A model generated the notes under the pieces. The model saw nothing but the letters and a program-made list of their open reading frames with translations. It had not been told where the DNA came from and searched no databases. From positions 1-64,000 of the forward strand of contig CAUEEP010000927.1 in the NCBI GenBank assembly GCA_958450365.1: a stretch of DNA of 64,000 nt. Direction: 5' to 3'. Both the position numbers and the translations under genes were made by a program. The first letter of the stretch is position 1, and every line of letters starts with the position of its first letter. Below are positions 45,205 to 56,352 of this stretch, piece by piece. The stretch is from Mesorhabditis belari. Taxonomy: Eukaryota > Nematoda > Chromadorea > Rhabditida > Rhabditidae.

Positions 45205-46845
45205 ATGCGCCAACTATTTCCATACCTTATAATACAACGCGGTATTGGCTCATACGTGGAAAGAGTGCGACTTTTCGATCATTGGCAACTACATGATGAA
45301 GCTTTAACGGGGCGAGTTGAATACAATACTTGACGCATACTTTTCGAAATGAGATATGTCATATTATATACTTTAGTAATTTCAGGGAGTTTCCTCGTGG
45401 TGCTTTTTTATTGATGGTGGACAAAAAGCCCTTGATTAAAAAAATAAATAACGATGTACATTTAATTACTCATTCTTTTAAAGGTAAGCATTTTCATTCT
45501 GATTTCCCAGAGCAGTCGTTCAGATTTGCGATCGAAATTGGGAGAATATGGATTGGGTGTGACGCTTGAGAATTCTTGCCTGGTTGATGTTATTGATTCA
45601 TCACAAAGCCATCAAACTGATGAAGGATATCCAGTTACATTTGTACTTTTATAAAACTTCAAAAACAACTCTAGATGGCACTTTTTGGGACATCGTTTGA
45701 AACAATAACGCCACCAGAAGATTCTCCAATTTCACATGATGATGTTAGAATAACTCGTTTCATCAATTAGCATTACAAAAAAATTAGATTCGTAATAAAT
45801 TAGCGAAATCACTTGGTGGGAGATTTATTGATCTACGAATGGCGATGCTTACTCTTTTGCACGAAAAAGAAAGAAACTGGTTGGCTCGGGTTGGTCTACT
45901 ACAGCACATGCTAAATTTAAATTATTGTATGATACTTGCGGTTTTAACAACAAAAAAGGAACAATGGTGCAGCCCATAAAATTTGATATTTTAGATGCAA
46001 TCACTTTCGAGATTTGCTCGAACGTACCGTCAATGTTCAAAATGCGCGACAGTCTTGCGGATACGAACCAGGTCAGAGAAGAAACGCATCAAAGCAAAAC
46101 GATTTTCAGTAAGTCTGGAGCCGAATGCATACCTTGTAAAAAAGTATACTATCCAACGGTTGGTTTACCCGATCTTGTAATCTCACAAACAAATTACAGT
46201 ATTCTCCAGTAACCATCTGTTTAATATCCGATCCAACAAATGAACATGCCCTTCTAGTACGGCATCGTGGATCAGCAAATGGCATTTATACTTGTGTGGC
46301 TGGCTTTGCAACAGTATTTTACTTCATTGGTTTTGAATGAATCATTGCATTTCAGGCAGGTGAACCACTGAATGAGACTTGTCGTCGAGAAATTGCCGAA
46401 GAGGTAAATAGTGTATGACAAAATCAAATAAAAGTCATATTTAGGTTGGAATCGAAACAATGGAAATTTCTCAATTGGGATTATCTCAACCTTGGCCAAT
46501 GCCAGACAGCAGTCTGATGATTGGATTCAAAGCAATGGCTGATCGATCTCAAAAAGTTAAAAGCTTATCACATATCCTATTATCAATTTTACAGATTAAA
46601 ATAGCACCCGATGAGCTTGAAAATGCTCAATGGTTTACAAGAGACCAAGTAGCTGAAGCCTTAAAGCGGACGGAAAAAGATCCATTCTTAAAAGTTTGCA
46701 TCATTTGTAACAATTGACCCATTTTTGTACTCATTTTCAGGGAATAAGCAAAAGTCCCGATGATCGACAAACTCTTCGTTACATTCCACCACATGGAGCG
46801 ATTGCTTATTCATTGATTCAAAAATGGGTGCTAAAAGAAATATAA
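45205..46845 (+). CDS. NUDT13: NUDT13-like Nudix hydrolase (NAD(H) pyrophosphatase family)
   Basis: The C-terminal half carries a full Nudix box: AGEPLNETCRREIAEEVG, matching G-x5-E-x7-R-E-x2-E-E-x-G. It is followed by the NADH-pyrophosphatase signature SQPWPMPDSSLMIGF and the WFTRDQVAEALKR segment. Upstream is a zinc-ribbon pattern, CSKC ... CIPC, assembled by splicing out the 38-nt intron 46072-46109; a 41-nt intron then joins YYPT to YSPVTICLISDP. The N-terminal half (LGEYGLGVTLENSCLVDVID, RFIDLRMAMLTLL) is diverged, as usual. The family hydrolyses NAD(H) to NMN(H) and AMP, with NUDT13 mitochondrial in mammals; location here is not shown. Two acceptors near 45390 and 45516 were chosen to keep phase. 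The stop at 46843-46845 is followed by AATAAA at 46857. Confidence 0.85.
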
Positions 46846-46974
46846 TAATATGCAACAATAAATATTTTTGAAAATCTTGTATTTTCTTTTCCCCTCGGCC
46901 TACTATTCGGCTTCAATGTTTGTTTCATTTTTGGATTTTTGAAAAGACGGATCAGGCAAATCATTTTCAGATTA
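46846..46974 (+). other. Operon-type intercistronic region NUDT13-like to CLPTM1L
   Basis: Only 129 bp separate stop and start. AATAAA (46857-46862) lies 108 bp before the acceptor ATTTTCAG ending at 46970, and ATG follows at 46975. The spacing is what is known for nematode SL2-type operons. Confidence 0.75.
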
Positions 46975-49387
46975 ATGTTTGGGTTCAATTTGACCTCGAT
47001 TGTTAGTAGTTTATTTATCATCTACATAGCAAATTCAATCTATCAATTTTACCAACTTTTTACACCGGAGCTTTGCGATGTTGAAAAAGAGGCTGGCGAA
47101 TGTTTAGAGGTAAGTAATATCAAGGTGATATAAAAATGACTTATGACAAATAATTAACAAAATCTTTAGCCAATAGACTATGCGACGAAGACGAGTAGTC
47201 CTTCATATTTATTGCGAGTTTACACATCAGTATCATCTCGACCAATTCCAATCGGAAATCTCATTCTTCAAGAAGAGGCTTTCTTCTTGGGAGAGTATTA
47301 TGAAAGAAAAGTAGCCACGCATTTTTTCTAAAACATTATTTCAAATCATCTAGATGAATATTTCATTACCGGATAACATGGTCAAAAATGGATCTCTTTA
47401 TGTTCACATATTTTTGTTTCCAAGTGATTTTAAAGGATCTAATCCAAATGCTGTAAGTTTACTTGTAACTAGAATGTAATCGTACCTTATTTAGGCTGCA
47501 TGGCGAGTTATTCAGAGTGGTTTGATAACAACTTATTCTGAACCAATTCCGAAAGCGTTTAATTTAATGGGCAGTGAGAACACAAATCAACAACAATCCA
47601 CAAAAAAGAACAAATCACCAATTAAGGTCTTTTTAAATTTTAAATGCAGTATAGTGAATTGTTCTTGTTTCTCTAGACAGTAGCCCATCTTCGAACATCA
47701 ATCCCGCTCACAGGCCTTGCTGATCCACTCAGCTTCAAAATAAAAGCAATTCCACATGAGATCTATCGGTGAGCAAAATTTATGGCTTTGATACATTTGG
47801 CATGCAGATTTTTGGAAACGGCAGAAGTGGATGAACATCTTGTATACTATCCGTTACTCTATTTTAATACACTAGGATTTCGGTCGAAAGATTTGTCAGA
47901 GGTTTATTTATGAGCTTCCGATCTCTTGTAAAGCTCTTTTTAGATTACCCTTGAGCAAAGCGAATACCCCTTAACATTTGATTACAGACCTTCAGGAATC
48001 GGTAAATTACGTTTGATGATTACGTGAGTTTTAATAGTTTTCATACGCTTTCAAAAAATAAAACATAAAAACAGCATTTAGAAGCATAAAAATTTAGCGC
48101 ATCGCTATCCATGCAACAACTTCGAAATATGGGATTCAACGAAAAAGATCTAGATGAGGTGGGATGTTAGATACCTACATATAATAATTGTACTACAATT
48201 TAAAAAAATACACGCATATTTGTAGGTAAAAGGGATTTTTGTTGATACAAATCTGTATCTACTTGGATTGACATTTCTTGTATCGGCCCTTCATCTTCTC
48301 TTTGATGTTCTCTCGTTCAAGAATGATATTTCATTTTGGAGACAAAGGAAAACAATGGAGGGCCTTAGCACTAAGTTTGCATGGGTTATTTCGTCAATGA
48401 TTCAAACTTAGAGCTTTGTTATGGAGAGCATTCTCATATACAATTGTCTTTTTCTACCTATTCGATCAACAAACATCACTTCTAGTTCTTGTCCCATCGG
48501 GAATTTCAGTTTTAATCGAATATTGGAAATGCACGAAGGCATTACGGGTAAAAATTTGCAAAAGCCTTCGTTACGGAATTTGATACCTAGCCGCTATCTT
48601 TGAATATTTCAGATAACAATCTCTTTTCGAAATGGATTTCCATCGATTAATATTGGCGCTCCAACAGCAGCAGAAGCAGAGACAGATGCTTTCGATGCTC
48701 AAGCAATGCGATGGTTGGCATGGTTGATGTTGCCTCTATGTATTGGTGGAGCTGTTTATAGGTGAGATATTGCACAAATTTGTAAAATACATTTTCACTT
48801 TGTTACACTTTGTAGGCTGTCACTTATAGTTAGACCCAAGTCAACCGTTTAGTCTTGCGTATGTTCCACACAAATCATGGTATTCATGGTGTATTGAGTC
48901 GCTTGCTAATGGAGTTTACGCGTTTGGATTTTTGTTTATGTTGCCCCAACTTTTTGTTAACTACAAATTGAAGAGTGTAGCTCATCTACCATGGCGAGCT
49001 TTCATGTATAAAGTGAGTCGAATATTGGCAATTCTTTTCAAATGAAAGCTCAGGCATTTAATACATTTATTGATGATCTCTTTGCTTTCATCATAACAAT
49101 GCCAACTGCACACCGGGTTGCCTGTTTCCGGGATGATGTTGTCTTTGTTATCTATCTCTATCAGGTAAATATTAAGCATGATATTAATGATTATTGTTTT
49201 CTTAGCGCTGGTTATATCCGATTGACTACACTCGAGTCAATGAATATGGAGAGAAAGGGAATAGCAATGCCCCAAACACGGTAAAAAAAGTAGAAATTGT
49301 ACATTTTATTCAATCACTTTTCAGAGTAACAATGCTGGTACACAAATAGAAAAACCAAAATCTCAACGATTGAAAAAAGACGAATAA
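46975..49387 (+). CDS. CLPTM1L: CLPTM1L (cleft lip and palate transmembrane 1-like), lipid scramblase family
   Basis: The N-terminal signal anchor (SIVSSLFIIYIANSIYQFYQ) is followed by a lumenal domain with NISLPDNMVKNGSLYVHIF, ISKAF/LL-type loops and TVAHLRTSIPLTGLAD. Then come DEVKGIFVDTNLYLLGLTFL, LHLLFDVLSFKNDISFWRQR, FFYLFDQQTSLLVLVPSGIS, AMRWLAWLMLPLCIGGAVYS, ANGVYAFGFLFMLPQLFVNY and FIDDLFAFIITMPTAHRVAC, with RWLYPIDYTRVNEYGE at the end. These are diagnostic for CLPTM1L, including the KGIFVDTN and FKNDISFW blocks. Length about 540 residues is normal. Human CLPTM1L scrambles glucosaminyl-PI in the ER for GPI-anchor synthesis (established), so the same role is likely. AATAAA at 49400. 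Confidence 0.94.
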
Positions 49388-49960
49388 GCGGCCTTTTTAA
49401 ATAAATGAGTAAATGAGTTACTTCTGTGATTATGTGGTCATCAGGGGACATTCGGGTTATCTCTATATTTATTTTTTCCGACTTGATTTCATTATTTACG
49501 TTGGTACTTACTGGGCTTTGAAACTATGATAAAACTTCTCAAATTTTTTCGTTTTTCGACGTTCCTTTTTGGCATCTATCCTATGCAATAAAGAAATTTT
49601 AACATAGTGCACATTACATATCTGAATAAATTAGGTGCTCATGTTGCAAAAGAACAAAATCAATTTGCAGTTAATTTTCTAACCCCACTGGGGGCATACG
49701 CTGATACGCCGACGAAATTTCGGGGCTCTCTGAATTGGACCTCATTTGCGGACTTTTTCTCCTAAAAATTTTTATAATTTGTGGGAGTTTTGCAAAAAAA
49801 TAAATACTCAGGAATCCCCACAACTTTCGCACTTGTTGTGTTCCGGACGTGAATTTCATGTTTCTATGAAAAGTTTGAATCGAAGAAGCTTCTTTTTCTA
49901 TGAAAAGCAAAATTTGTAACAAATTAACCGCAAATTCGAGCGTATCTTACGAATATCTTA
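49388..49960. other. 3' flank of CLPTM1L
   Basis: Likely 3' UTR, with the poly(A) signal at 49400-49405, then non-coding spacer. Open frames here lack splice or motif support. Confidence 0.4.
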
Positions 49961-49964
49961 CTGC

Positions 49965-51165
49965 CTATTTGGCTAATTAGGCAAATACGGGAATGTTCCA
50001 AAAACGCGTTTTTTCTATTGGAATCAATTGGATATTAGCTTAGAAGCACATAAAACAGAAAAATAATGACAGCTCGATACTTTTTTTACAAAAATAATTT
50101 GCATCAACATGAAAACATATCCCACCTTGCCGTACCCCCCCCCCCCTTATATGCACTATTATTTACTTAGGCTATGGCTCCGAACCCTAATCTCGCCGAA
50201 GGCAAACGGGTCTTCGAACTGCAGCACCCCGGAACGTGATGGTTGTTAAAGACGAAAAGTAGCGGACTTGTTGTGATTTTTTGCGTAAGTGACGCCTCTC
50301 GATGTTGGCCGACGCAAATGCGTTACTGCTGTCAGTCTATGACATTGGCTGCATATTTTGACAAAATTCATGAGATCATAGAGGGATCATATGAATTTTC
50401 AAACTTCAAAAAAATTTTGTTGAAAAAAGACGGGGGTGGGACAAAGGTGCACCTTTTTTTTGCGCACCCGACCAAAAGCGCACCTTTTTTTTTTCGCTGG
50501 AAAAGGCCTTAGAAAAGGCCGTAGAGCTTTAAAAATGTTTCCACATAGGGGAATCACATGCGTAGATTCCGAATTTCGACAAATCAGACCACGCTGACAC
50601 GTCAAATTTGGACTAAAAGGCAAAAACTGCGGAAAAGCGTTAAGTTGCGTAGTTTTTGCCTTTTAGTCCAAATTTGACGTGTCAGCGTGGTCTGATTTGT
50701 CGAAATTCGGAATCTACGCATGTGATTCCCCTATGTGGAAACATTTTTAAAGCTCTACGGCCTTTTCTAAGGCCTTTTCCAGCGAAAAAAAAGGTGCGCT
50801 TTTGGTCGGGTGCGCAAAAAAAAGGTGCACCTTTGTCCCACCCCCAAAAAGACCATTGTTTTTTTGTTTTATATGCTTCTAAGCTAATATCCAATCGATT
50901 TATATTTTTAAAGTGTCCCCCTAGCTCTAGTTGAATATCTTTTAATTTTGTGGGAAAATTCAAACAAATGGGGCAGCTATGAAAGCTACAAAGCCCCGCC
51001 CCTTTTCTGCCCAGATTTTTCGTAGCTGCTCCTTTTGTTTGAAATTTCCCACAAAACTAGAAGATATTCAGCTGAGTGGGCAAACTTTGAAAGTATAAAT
51101 CGATTCCAAAAAAACATGTTTTTTGAAGGTTCCCATATTCGCCTAAAAATCCACCTATTCCCCCT
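49965..51165. mobile_element. Nested foldback/palindrome complex
   Basis: Three inverted repeats are nested or adjacent. Sequence at about 49980-50050 (GGATATTAGCTTAGAAGCA) recurs inverted at 50868-50910 and more weakly at 51090-51150. The near-perfect palindrome 50430-50846 lies inside it. A further inverted repeat at 50930-51085 surrounds GGGGCAGCTATG. None has convincing coding capacity. It looks like insertion of foldback elements into one another between CLPTM1L and RPC9. Confidence 0.75.
50430..50846. repeat. Near-perfect 417-bp palindrome, arms of about 200 bp
   Basis: The left arm runs from GGGGTGGGACAAAGGTGC to TTTTAGTCC..CAAAAACTGCG-type sequence near 50632, and the right arm is its reverse complement from about 50647. 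The loop is only about 14 bp. Because of the symmetry, the same peptide is encoded on both strands (about 50399-50623 minus and 50656-50880 plus), which is an artefact. Confidence 0.92.
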
Positions 51166-51456
51166 CCTCACTGTTGGGACAAAGAGTAAAAAGGCGGGAC
51201 TTCAATTAGGTGCAAAATAAAGAAACAGTGTTTGCTGCGAAGACGAAATTTCAAAAATTAACCGACTACTGAAACATTCCCCCAAATTTAAACTTTAATT
51301 TGCTTCAAACACGCGAAACACGCTTCAAAAATGCAAATTTTATAGTTTTTGCGTTTTCTGAATATCTGAATTTTATAGAAAGTTTTTGCGTTTTGACTCT
51401 TACCAAAGTTGCTTTTATGATTGTGACTTTTATTGAAACCGCAATTTTTTTCAAGA

Positions 51457-52030
51457 ATGGAAGTGATCAACAAGATGGTAACAATATTGCCAAATATGCA
51501 AGTATTGAAGGTTGGTTGTTTGATTTTGATTTTTGCAATATTTTTTAGGTAGTAAAGGAAACCAAGACATTAGAAGGCAGACGTCCAAAGAATGACCAAA
51601 GCGAAAACTTGAACACATTGCTCCACGAAGTAGGTTTTCGGAATTTATTTTGTAAATATTTTATGTCTAGACAGAGACATATTTGAAGGATACTCCCGCA
51701 TCGGCTCAAGAAGATGAACACGTCATTAAGCTTAGTCAAGAGTTGCAACAGTACAAGGTTCTCAATTTAAAAAGTCTTCATTAATTCGTTTCAGTTAACA
51801 ATGGCTGAAACAGTACAAATACTGAATTTACGACCGTCCAGCGGTGTTGAGGTTCAGTTAGTAGTTGAAGAATGCGAAGAACGAATAAGAACCGAGGAAC
51901 AACTTGAAGCTTTAGTGAAGGTAAATAAGTCTTTGGTTCTCGAATGGAATTTGTTTAGATAATTATCGAAGGATTGCCTTTAACTCAACCTAGCAAACCA
52001 GCTCAAAGTATAGAACCTAGTAAAAGATAG
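51457..52030 (+). CDS. CRCP/RPC9: RNA polymerase III subunit RPC9 (CRCP)
   Basis: Five exons split by four introns of about 37-45 nt give a protein of about 135 residues, the usual size. ATG at 51457 lies 1 nt after TTTTTTTCAAG. The product begins [20 protein letters not shown], then [20 protein letters not shown] and the family signature [35 protein letters not shown]. This matches the HRDC-like RPC9/Rpc17 C-terminal domain (LLNHRP-x-x-AVEIQLM-x-EE in animals). RPC9 pairs with RPC8 in the Pol III stalk and aids initiation. It is probably the first gene of a 51-62 kb gene run. Confidence 0.9.
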
Positions 52031-52251
52031 TCGTTTTTTTGTGGGTCTCTACATACATATTTTTTCAAATTGTTTTTGGGTATCTCTAAGTCATTATTTA
52101 TTCTTCGTTGTCATGAATTTATTTTGTTATGCATGTTTTATAAATGATATATAAAGATTATGCATAAGAAAATTGATAATTATGAATTCTCATAGTATTC
52201 TAAAGATTTCTTGGATCAATGGCTGTTTTGCGGTTAATCGTTTTTCAAGAT
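52031..52251 (+). other. Intercistronic region RPC9 to RNase H2A
   Basis: 221 bp, AT-rich. The acceptor GTTTTTCAAG ends at 52249, 2 nt before the proposed ATG at 52252. An upstream in-frame ATG at 52219 lies before this acceptor and would be removed if the acceptor is used. Confidence 0.6.
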
Positions 52252-53643
52252 ATGCTTTGCAACACTGAGGTGAGCGAAACCTGGGACAATTTTGGAGAAG
52301 GCCGTCCGTGTAAATTTGGTTTGGTTCTTTTAATGTTTAAATTTTGCAGTTTTAGGAATCGATGAGGCAGGACGAGGTCCCGTTCTTGGACCAATGGTTT
52401 ATGGGTGCGCGGTATCACCTTTAGATCGCGACGAAGAGCTAGGAAATTTAGGTGCCGTTCTATTGACTTATTTTTACGCAAGAGGTTTCTAGGTTTTGCG
52501 GATTCGAAAGTTTTGACCGAAGAGAGGCGTGAAGAGCTTTTTGATCACATGAACCAAAACGAAGAAACAAAAAAAGTACGCATTTACTTAACTAATTTAG
52601 TTTTTTTACTATCAAGGTCGTTGCTTGGGCAGTCAGAAGTTTGTCAGCACAATACATCAGTGTTTCAATGCTTCGGAGAAACAAGGTAGGCCCCTACCTA
52701 GATTATTTCGTCTTTCAACCCATATCAATTTTTCTTTTAGATATCACTGAACGAGCTCTCACATAATGCAGCGATTCAACTGATACATGATGCTCTGGCG
52801 GCAAAAATTAATATCGTTGAGGTTTTTAAAAATTTGCTTTGGAATCTTAGAAGTATTTCAGATTTTTGTTGATACAGTCGGTCCCAAAGCTTCCTATCAA
52901 GCCAAACTTGAGCGAATTTTTCCTGGAATATCGATCGTTGTTTCCGAAAAAGCTGACTCAAAGTTTGCAATTGTTTCAGCGGCATCAATTGCGGCAAAGG
53001 TATTTGTTATATCATGTAGTTATGTTTTATGCACATTTAAATTAATTTATTTTGCAGTGTTGAAGTGTAAAGAAATGAGGAATTTATAAACAAAGAAATA
53101 ATAACAGTTAAATAAAATATTTCCGTGAAATAACATATAACGATTGTGTAAAAAGCTTTAAGAGAACGTCAATTAACTAACATTCAATTAACATTTAGGT
53201 AACACGTGATCGTCGTTTACGGGCTTGGCAATTTCGGGAAAACAATATTTTAGTATCAAATGACGGTTTTGGAAGCGGATACCCTGGGGGTGATTATAAA
53301 TATCGAAATCTTAACGATGTTGCTTTTCCAGATCCCAACACCAAAAAGTTTTTGGCTGGAGGTGCCGATCCAGTGTTTGGTTTTAGCTCATTGGTTCGCT
53401 TCAGCTGGAAGACGGCCGACGTTATTGTGGACAAAAAGTGCATAAAAGCTAGCTGGCGAGTTTTAGCATAAATTGGGCCCATTTTCTCGGACTTGTATAA
53501 AAATATTGTTCATTAAATTTAGGGAAGAAGAAACTACACAATCATCATTAAAGAATTTTTTGCGAACAGAGAGCAATGATCTACCCACTGTTCGCCATCA
53601 ATTCTTCCAAGACCGAAATCTTCGTTATACGAGTGCTTTTTGA
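52252..53643 (+). CDS. RNASEH2A: Ribonuclease H2 catalytic subunit A
   Basis: This enzyme cleaves RNA in RNA:DNA hybrids and single ribonucleotides in DNA, in the nucleus with subunits B and C. The motifs occur in order: [20 protein letters not shown] (active-site Asp and Glu), [75 protein letters not shown] (third acidic residue), [20 protein letters not shown] (fourth), [46 protein letters not shown] and the C-terminal [18 protein letters not shown]. Length is about 290-300 residues, as in animals. All four catalytic acids (DEDD) are present. The start at 52252 is chosen because a good acceptor precedes it. Confidence 0.95.
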
Positions 53644-54693
53644 TTTGTTTTTACAATGTTGTCTAATAATAAGTTTAAACTCTTTTTTTATCCGTATCAA
53701 CAAAAGTTACGCCGATAATGAGCTGCTTTTAAAATTTGTATGTCTTTCTGAATATTCTCTAATTTTTCCTCTAATCTAATTAAGTTCTCTCATTTGGTGT
53801 AAAACGTGGGTTTCAAATGTTGCTTATTATATAGTTTTGCGGCTAAATGAACAGATACCGTAAAAGCTATAAAAGAATAGCCCCCTATTGGAGCGTCGCG
53901 TAGTCTAAGTTTACTCTCAAAAAAACGCGTATATCTCGACGCCGATACGTTTGTTTCTGCGCGCTTGGGTACCAAATTAAAGTAGAGGGGATGGTTGATT
54001 TTTTTTTGGATATAACACATTTTTAGCATTAACCAGCGCCTAGAAAAAATGTTTGAAAAGTGGCAAAAATCGGCTCTTTTTTGCCACTTTTTTGTCTAGG
54101 CGCTGGTTATTGCTAAAATATCTCAAAAAATCACCCATCCTCTCTACTTTAATTTGATACCAAAGCACGCAGAAACAAACGTACTGGCGTCGAGAGATGG
54201 GCGTTTGTTTGAGAGTAAATTTAGACTACGCGATAATCCCATAAGAGGCCGTTCTATTAGAGTTTTTACGGTATGTATTTATTTTTGCAAGTTTCTTTCC
54301 TTTAGTCCACGTGTTGTATTCTCAGGCTGAAAACATTGCGCTTGATAATTCTCTTTTCGGGCGTTATTTGGTCTTTTTTGTACTTGCTGATGAAGTAAAT
54401 TTTCTCTTCTCTTAACCGTTTTTAGAAGTCGTTTATGTCGGCGTATTATAGTTTTTTTACAAAATTCGAATTTTGGTGATGTTTTATTTTTAGCCATAAC
54501 CAAGCTAATTTGGGTCGAAGTTCGTCAAAGATTACACGCTTTTGCTTTACGTCCAAAATTGCAAACGCCGATTGTAAGATCCACATTTGCCGATTGGCTC
54601 ATCGTAAAATAGCACTTGTTTATTATTGCTTTAAGTTTTCCCGTTTAACTTGTATCTTTTACAAGTTGAATATGCTTTAATTTTTGATTCAGG
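53644..54693. other. Spacer between RNase H2A and SPCS2, enlarged by a foldback element
   Basis: About 1.05 kb, of which some 420 bp is the foldback element at 53853-54275. Removing it still leaves about 630 bp. An ATT-rich poly(A)-like segment follows the RNase H2A stop. The acceptor TTTTTGATTCAG ends at 54692. Confidence 0.55.
53853..54275. mobile_element. Long foldback element with TACCGTA-type termini
   Basis: Termini TACCGTAAAAGCTATAAAAG and, reversed, ACCGTAAAAACTCTAATAGA enclose two arms of nearly 200 bp (blocks GCGTCGCGTAGTCTAAGTTT, ACGTTTGTTTCTGCGCGC, TTTAGCATTAACCAGCGCCT are repeated inverted). The inner loop contains a further small hairpin, GTGGCAAAAA ... TTTTTGCCAC. The termini resemble those at 23392 and 27788. 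Non-coding. Confidence 0.85.
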
Positions 54694-56116
54694 ATGCCTG
54701 AAGAAGGGAAGGTGATTCGAATCAACAAATGGGACCAAGTTACAGTTCGAAATAGCCTTGATGACACAGTTAAAGAGGTAAGATACGTTTCAAAGTTGAT
54801 TAGGTGTATAAATTTTGGATCTATCTAGGACTTAACTGGGACATTAAAATTTAATATTCTCATTAGTTCGTTGTAAAGTACCTACGGTAGTTCATTTGTT
54901 CATTAAGTCGTTAGTTTTGACCAGTGTAGTTTCTTTTTGCGTTCCAGATTCTCAACAAGAAGATTGGCTGGAACGAATATCACTCCTTATTTGATGGTCG
55001 TCTTTTGATATCTTTCATTGCCGTTTGCTTTTCAAGTTTTGCTGCAGCCTGGCACTATATTGTTTCATTTGAAGAGGTCAAGCCGGTAAATTAAATTTTC
55101 AAAAATTAATCGAATCAGCTGCTTAGGTGTTAATTGTGTGTTCAGTCGGATATTTTGTCACGGTTGGCATTCTGCAACTTTATCAATGGTATGTGGAGAA
55201 AGGCTGCTTTTATCAGGTATTTACTTAAATCTGCCTCCCAAGATAATTTTCTTAAGGCGATTGAGAACGATGGAAAAGTTAAGCGCTCATGGAAATGGAG
55301 TAGCGAAATGAAAAGGTTATATTTGAGAGTTCTGGCAGGTATTTTTTTTTAGTTATGACGACAAATACATGCTGACTGCATCCTACTCGCAGGATAATCG
55401 ATTCGCACAAGGTCTAAATTTTCTAGTTGTTATAATTTAACTCAAGCAAGTCTATAACTGCCGGCTGAATTGGACCGACGCAAAGTTTACATGAGTAAAA
55501 CTGTAGTATTAATTGTTGACAAGTTTACTAATTTGCTACCAAAATTGCATTTCAAGAACGAAACTGACTTTGAGAAGCAAATTTTCCCGTTTCCATTGAA
55601 ATCCTTTGACAGTCGCTTTCGATCCTTTTTCGCCTTTGCCGTTTTCGCAAAAGACCAAAAATTTTCAAAATATCTCTAGCGCCAAATCATAAGCATATTT
55701 TCCCCAATAGATGCTGAGTAAATAAACATAAAATTCACTTTTGAGGTATTCCTAGGCGACCTTTAATCTGGCCGCCGAATTAAGTTACAACTTTGCTCGA
55801 AGACAGTGAGAGATTTTTAAATTCTGATTTGGTAAGCCAAACTGCTATAGTCGATTACATATTGTTCCCAAAAATCTCTACTGCTGTTCACTTCATAACA
55901 AGAAGTAAACGGGCACACATACTTTGCGTCTTATAATAAATAAGATCGGCGAGAAACATTCTCAAAATACAGAAAATTAACCGGTAAGAGTAAATAGTTT
56001 TAGGAAACAACACAAAATCGATTTCGGCGTACATTACGGAAGATGGAGAAATCGTGAAACGCTTGCTTGAGGTTGAAATTGAAAAACTCTACAAGGATCT
56101 TCTCCGTAATGAATAA
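54694..56116 (+). CDS. SPCS2: Signal peptidase complex subunit 2 (SPCS2)
   Basis: ATG lies 1 nt after a TTTTTGATTCAG acceptor. The product begins MPEEGKVIRINKWDQVTVRN, SLDDTVKEILNKK, then WNEYHSLFDGRLLISFIAV with the first membrane helix, a KPVLIVCSVGYFVTVGI second helix and LYQWYVEKGCFY. This is the SPC25 pattern (K-x-DKWD-x2-x-VKNSLDD, DGRL, KPVL). After exons containing WSSEMKSYDDKYMLTASYSQ and DRRKVYMSK, the last exon (from about 56004) reads SISAYITEDGEIVKRLLEVE and ends KLYKDLLRNE. The subunit is an ER membrane part of the signal peptidase complex. The exon junctions between 55400 and 56000 are not fully resolved. Confidence 0.83.
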
Positions 56117-56352
56117 AAAAGCTTGCTCTCATTCATTGTTTTATGGTTTACCTACTTTTCCAATTTCTTTCTTTCTTTTTTCTTTACTTATTTTGTGGTT
56201 GTCTTTTCTGGGGTTTTTTGTCTCGGTATTCTAATGATTTAAATAAATTTATTGTCAATCGTCTCTGAGTAAAGACGTCAGTATCGCATCGCCTTACATA
56301 TATCAATGTTTAAAAAAAATTAAAATCCTTTGACTTATTTAGTAACTTTTTA
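56117..56352 (+). other. Operon-type intercistronic region SPCS2 to TAF6a
   Basis: AATAAA at 56242-56247, then 95 bp later the acceptor ACTTATTTAG ending at 56342 and ATG at 56353. The spacing is typical of nematode operons. Confidence 0.7.

Noticed and set aside
50399..50934. Two open frames, one per strand, encoding the same peptide
   Set aside because: Caused by the near-perfect palindrome; no start or splice context.
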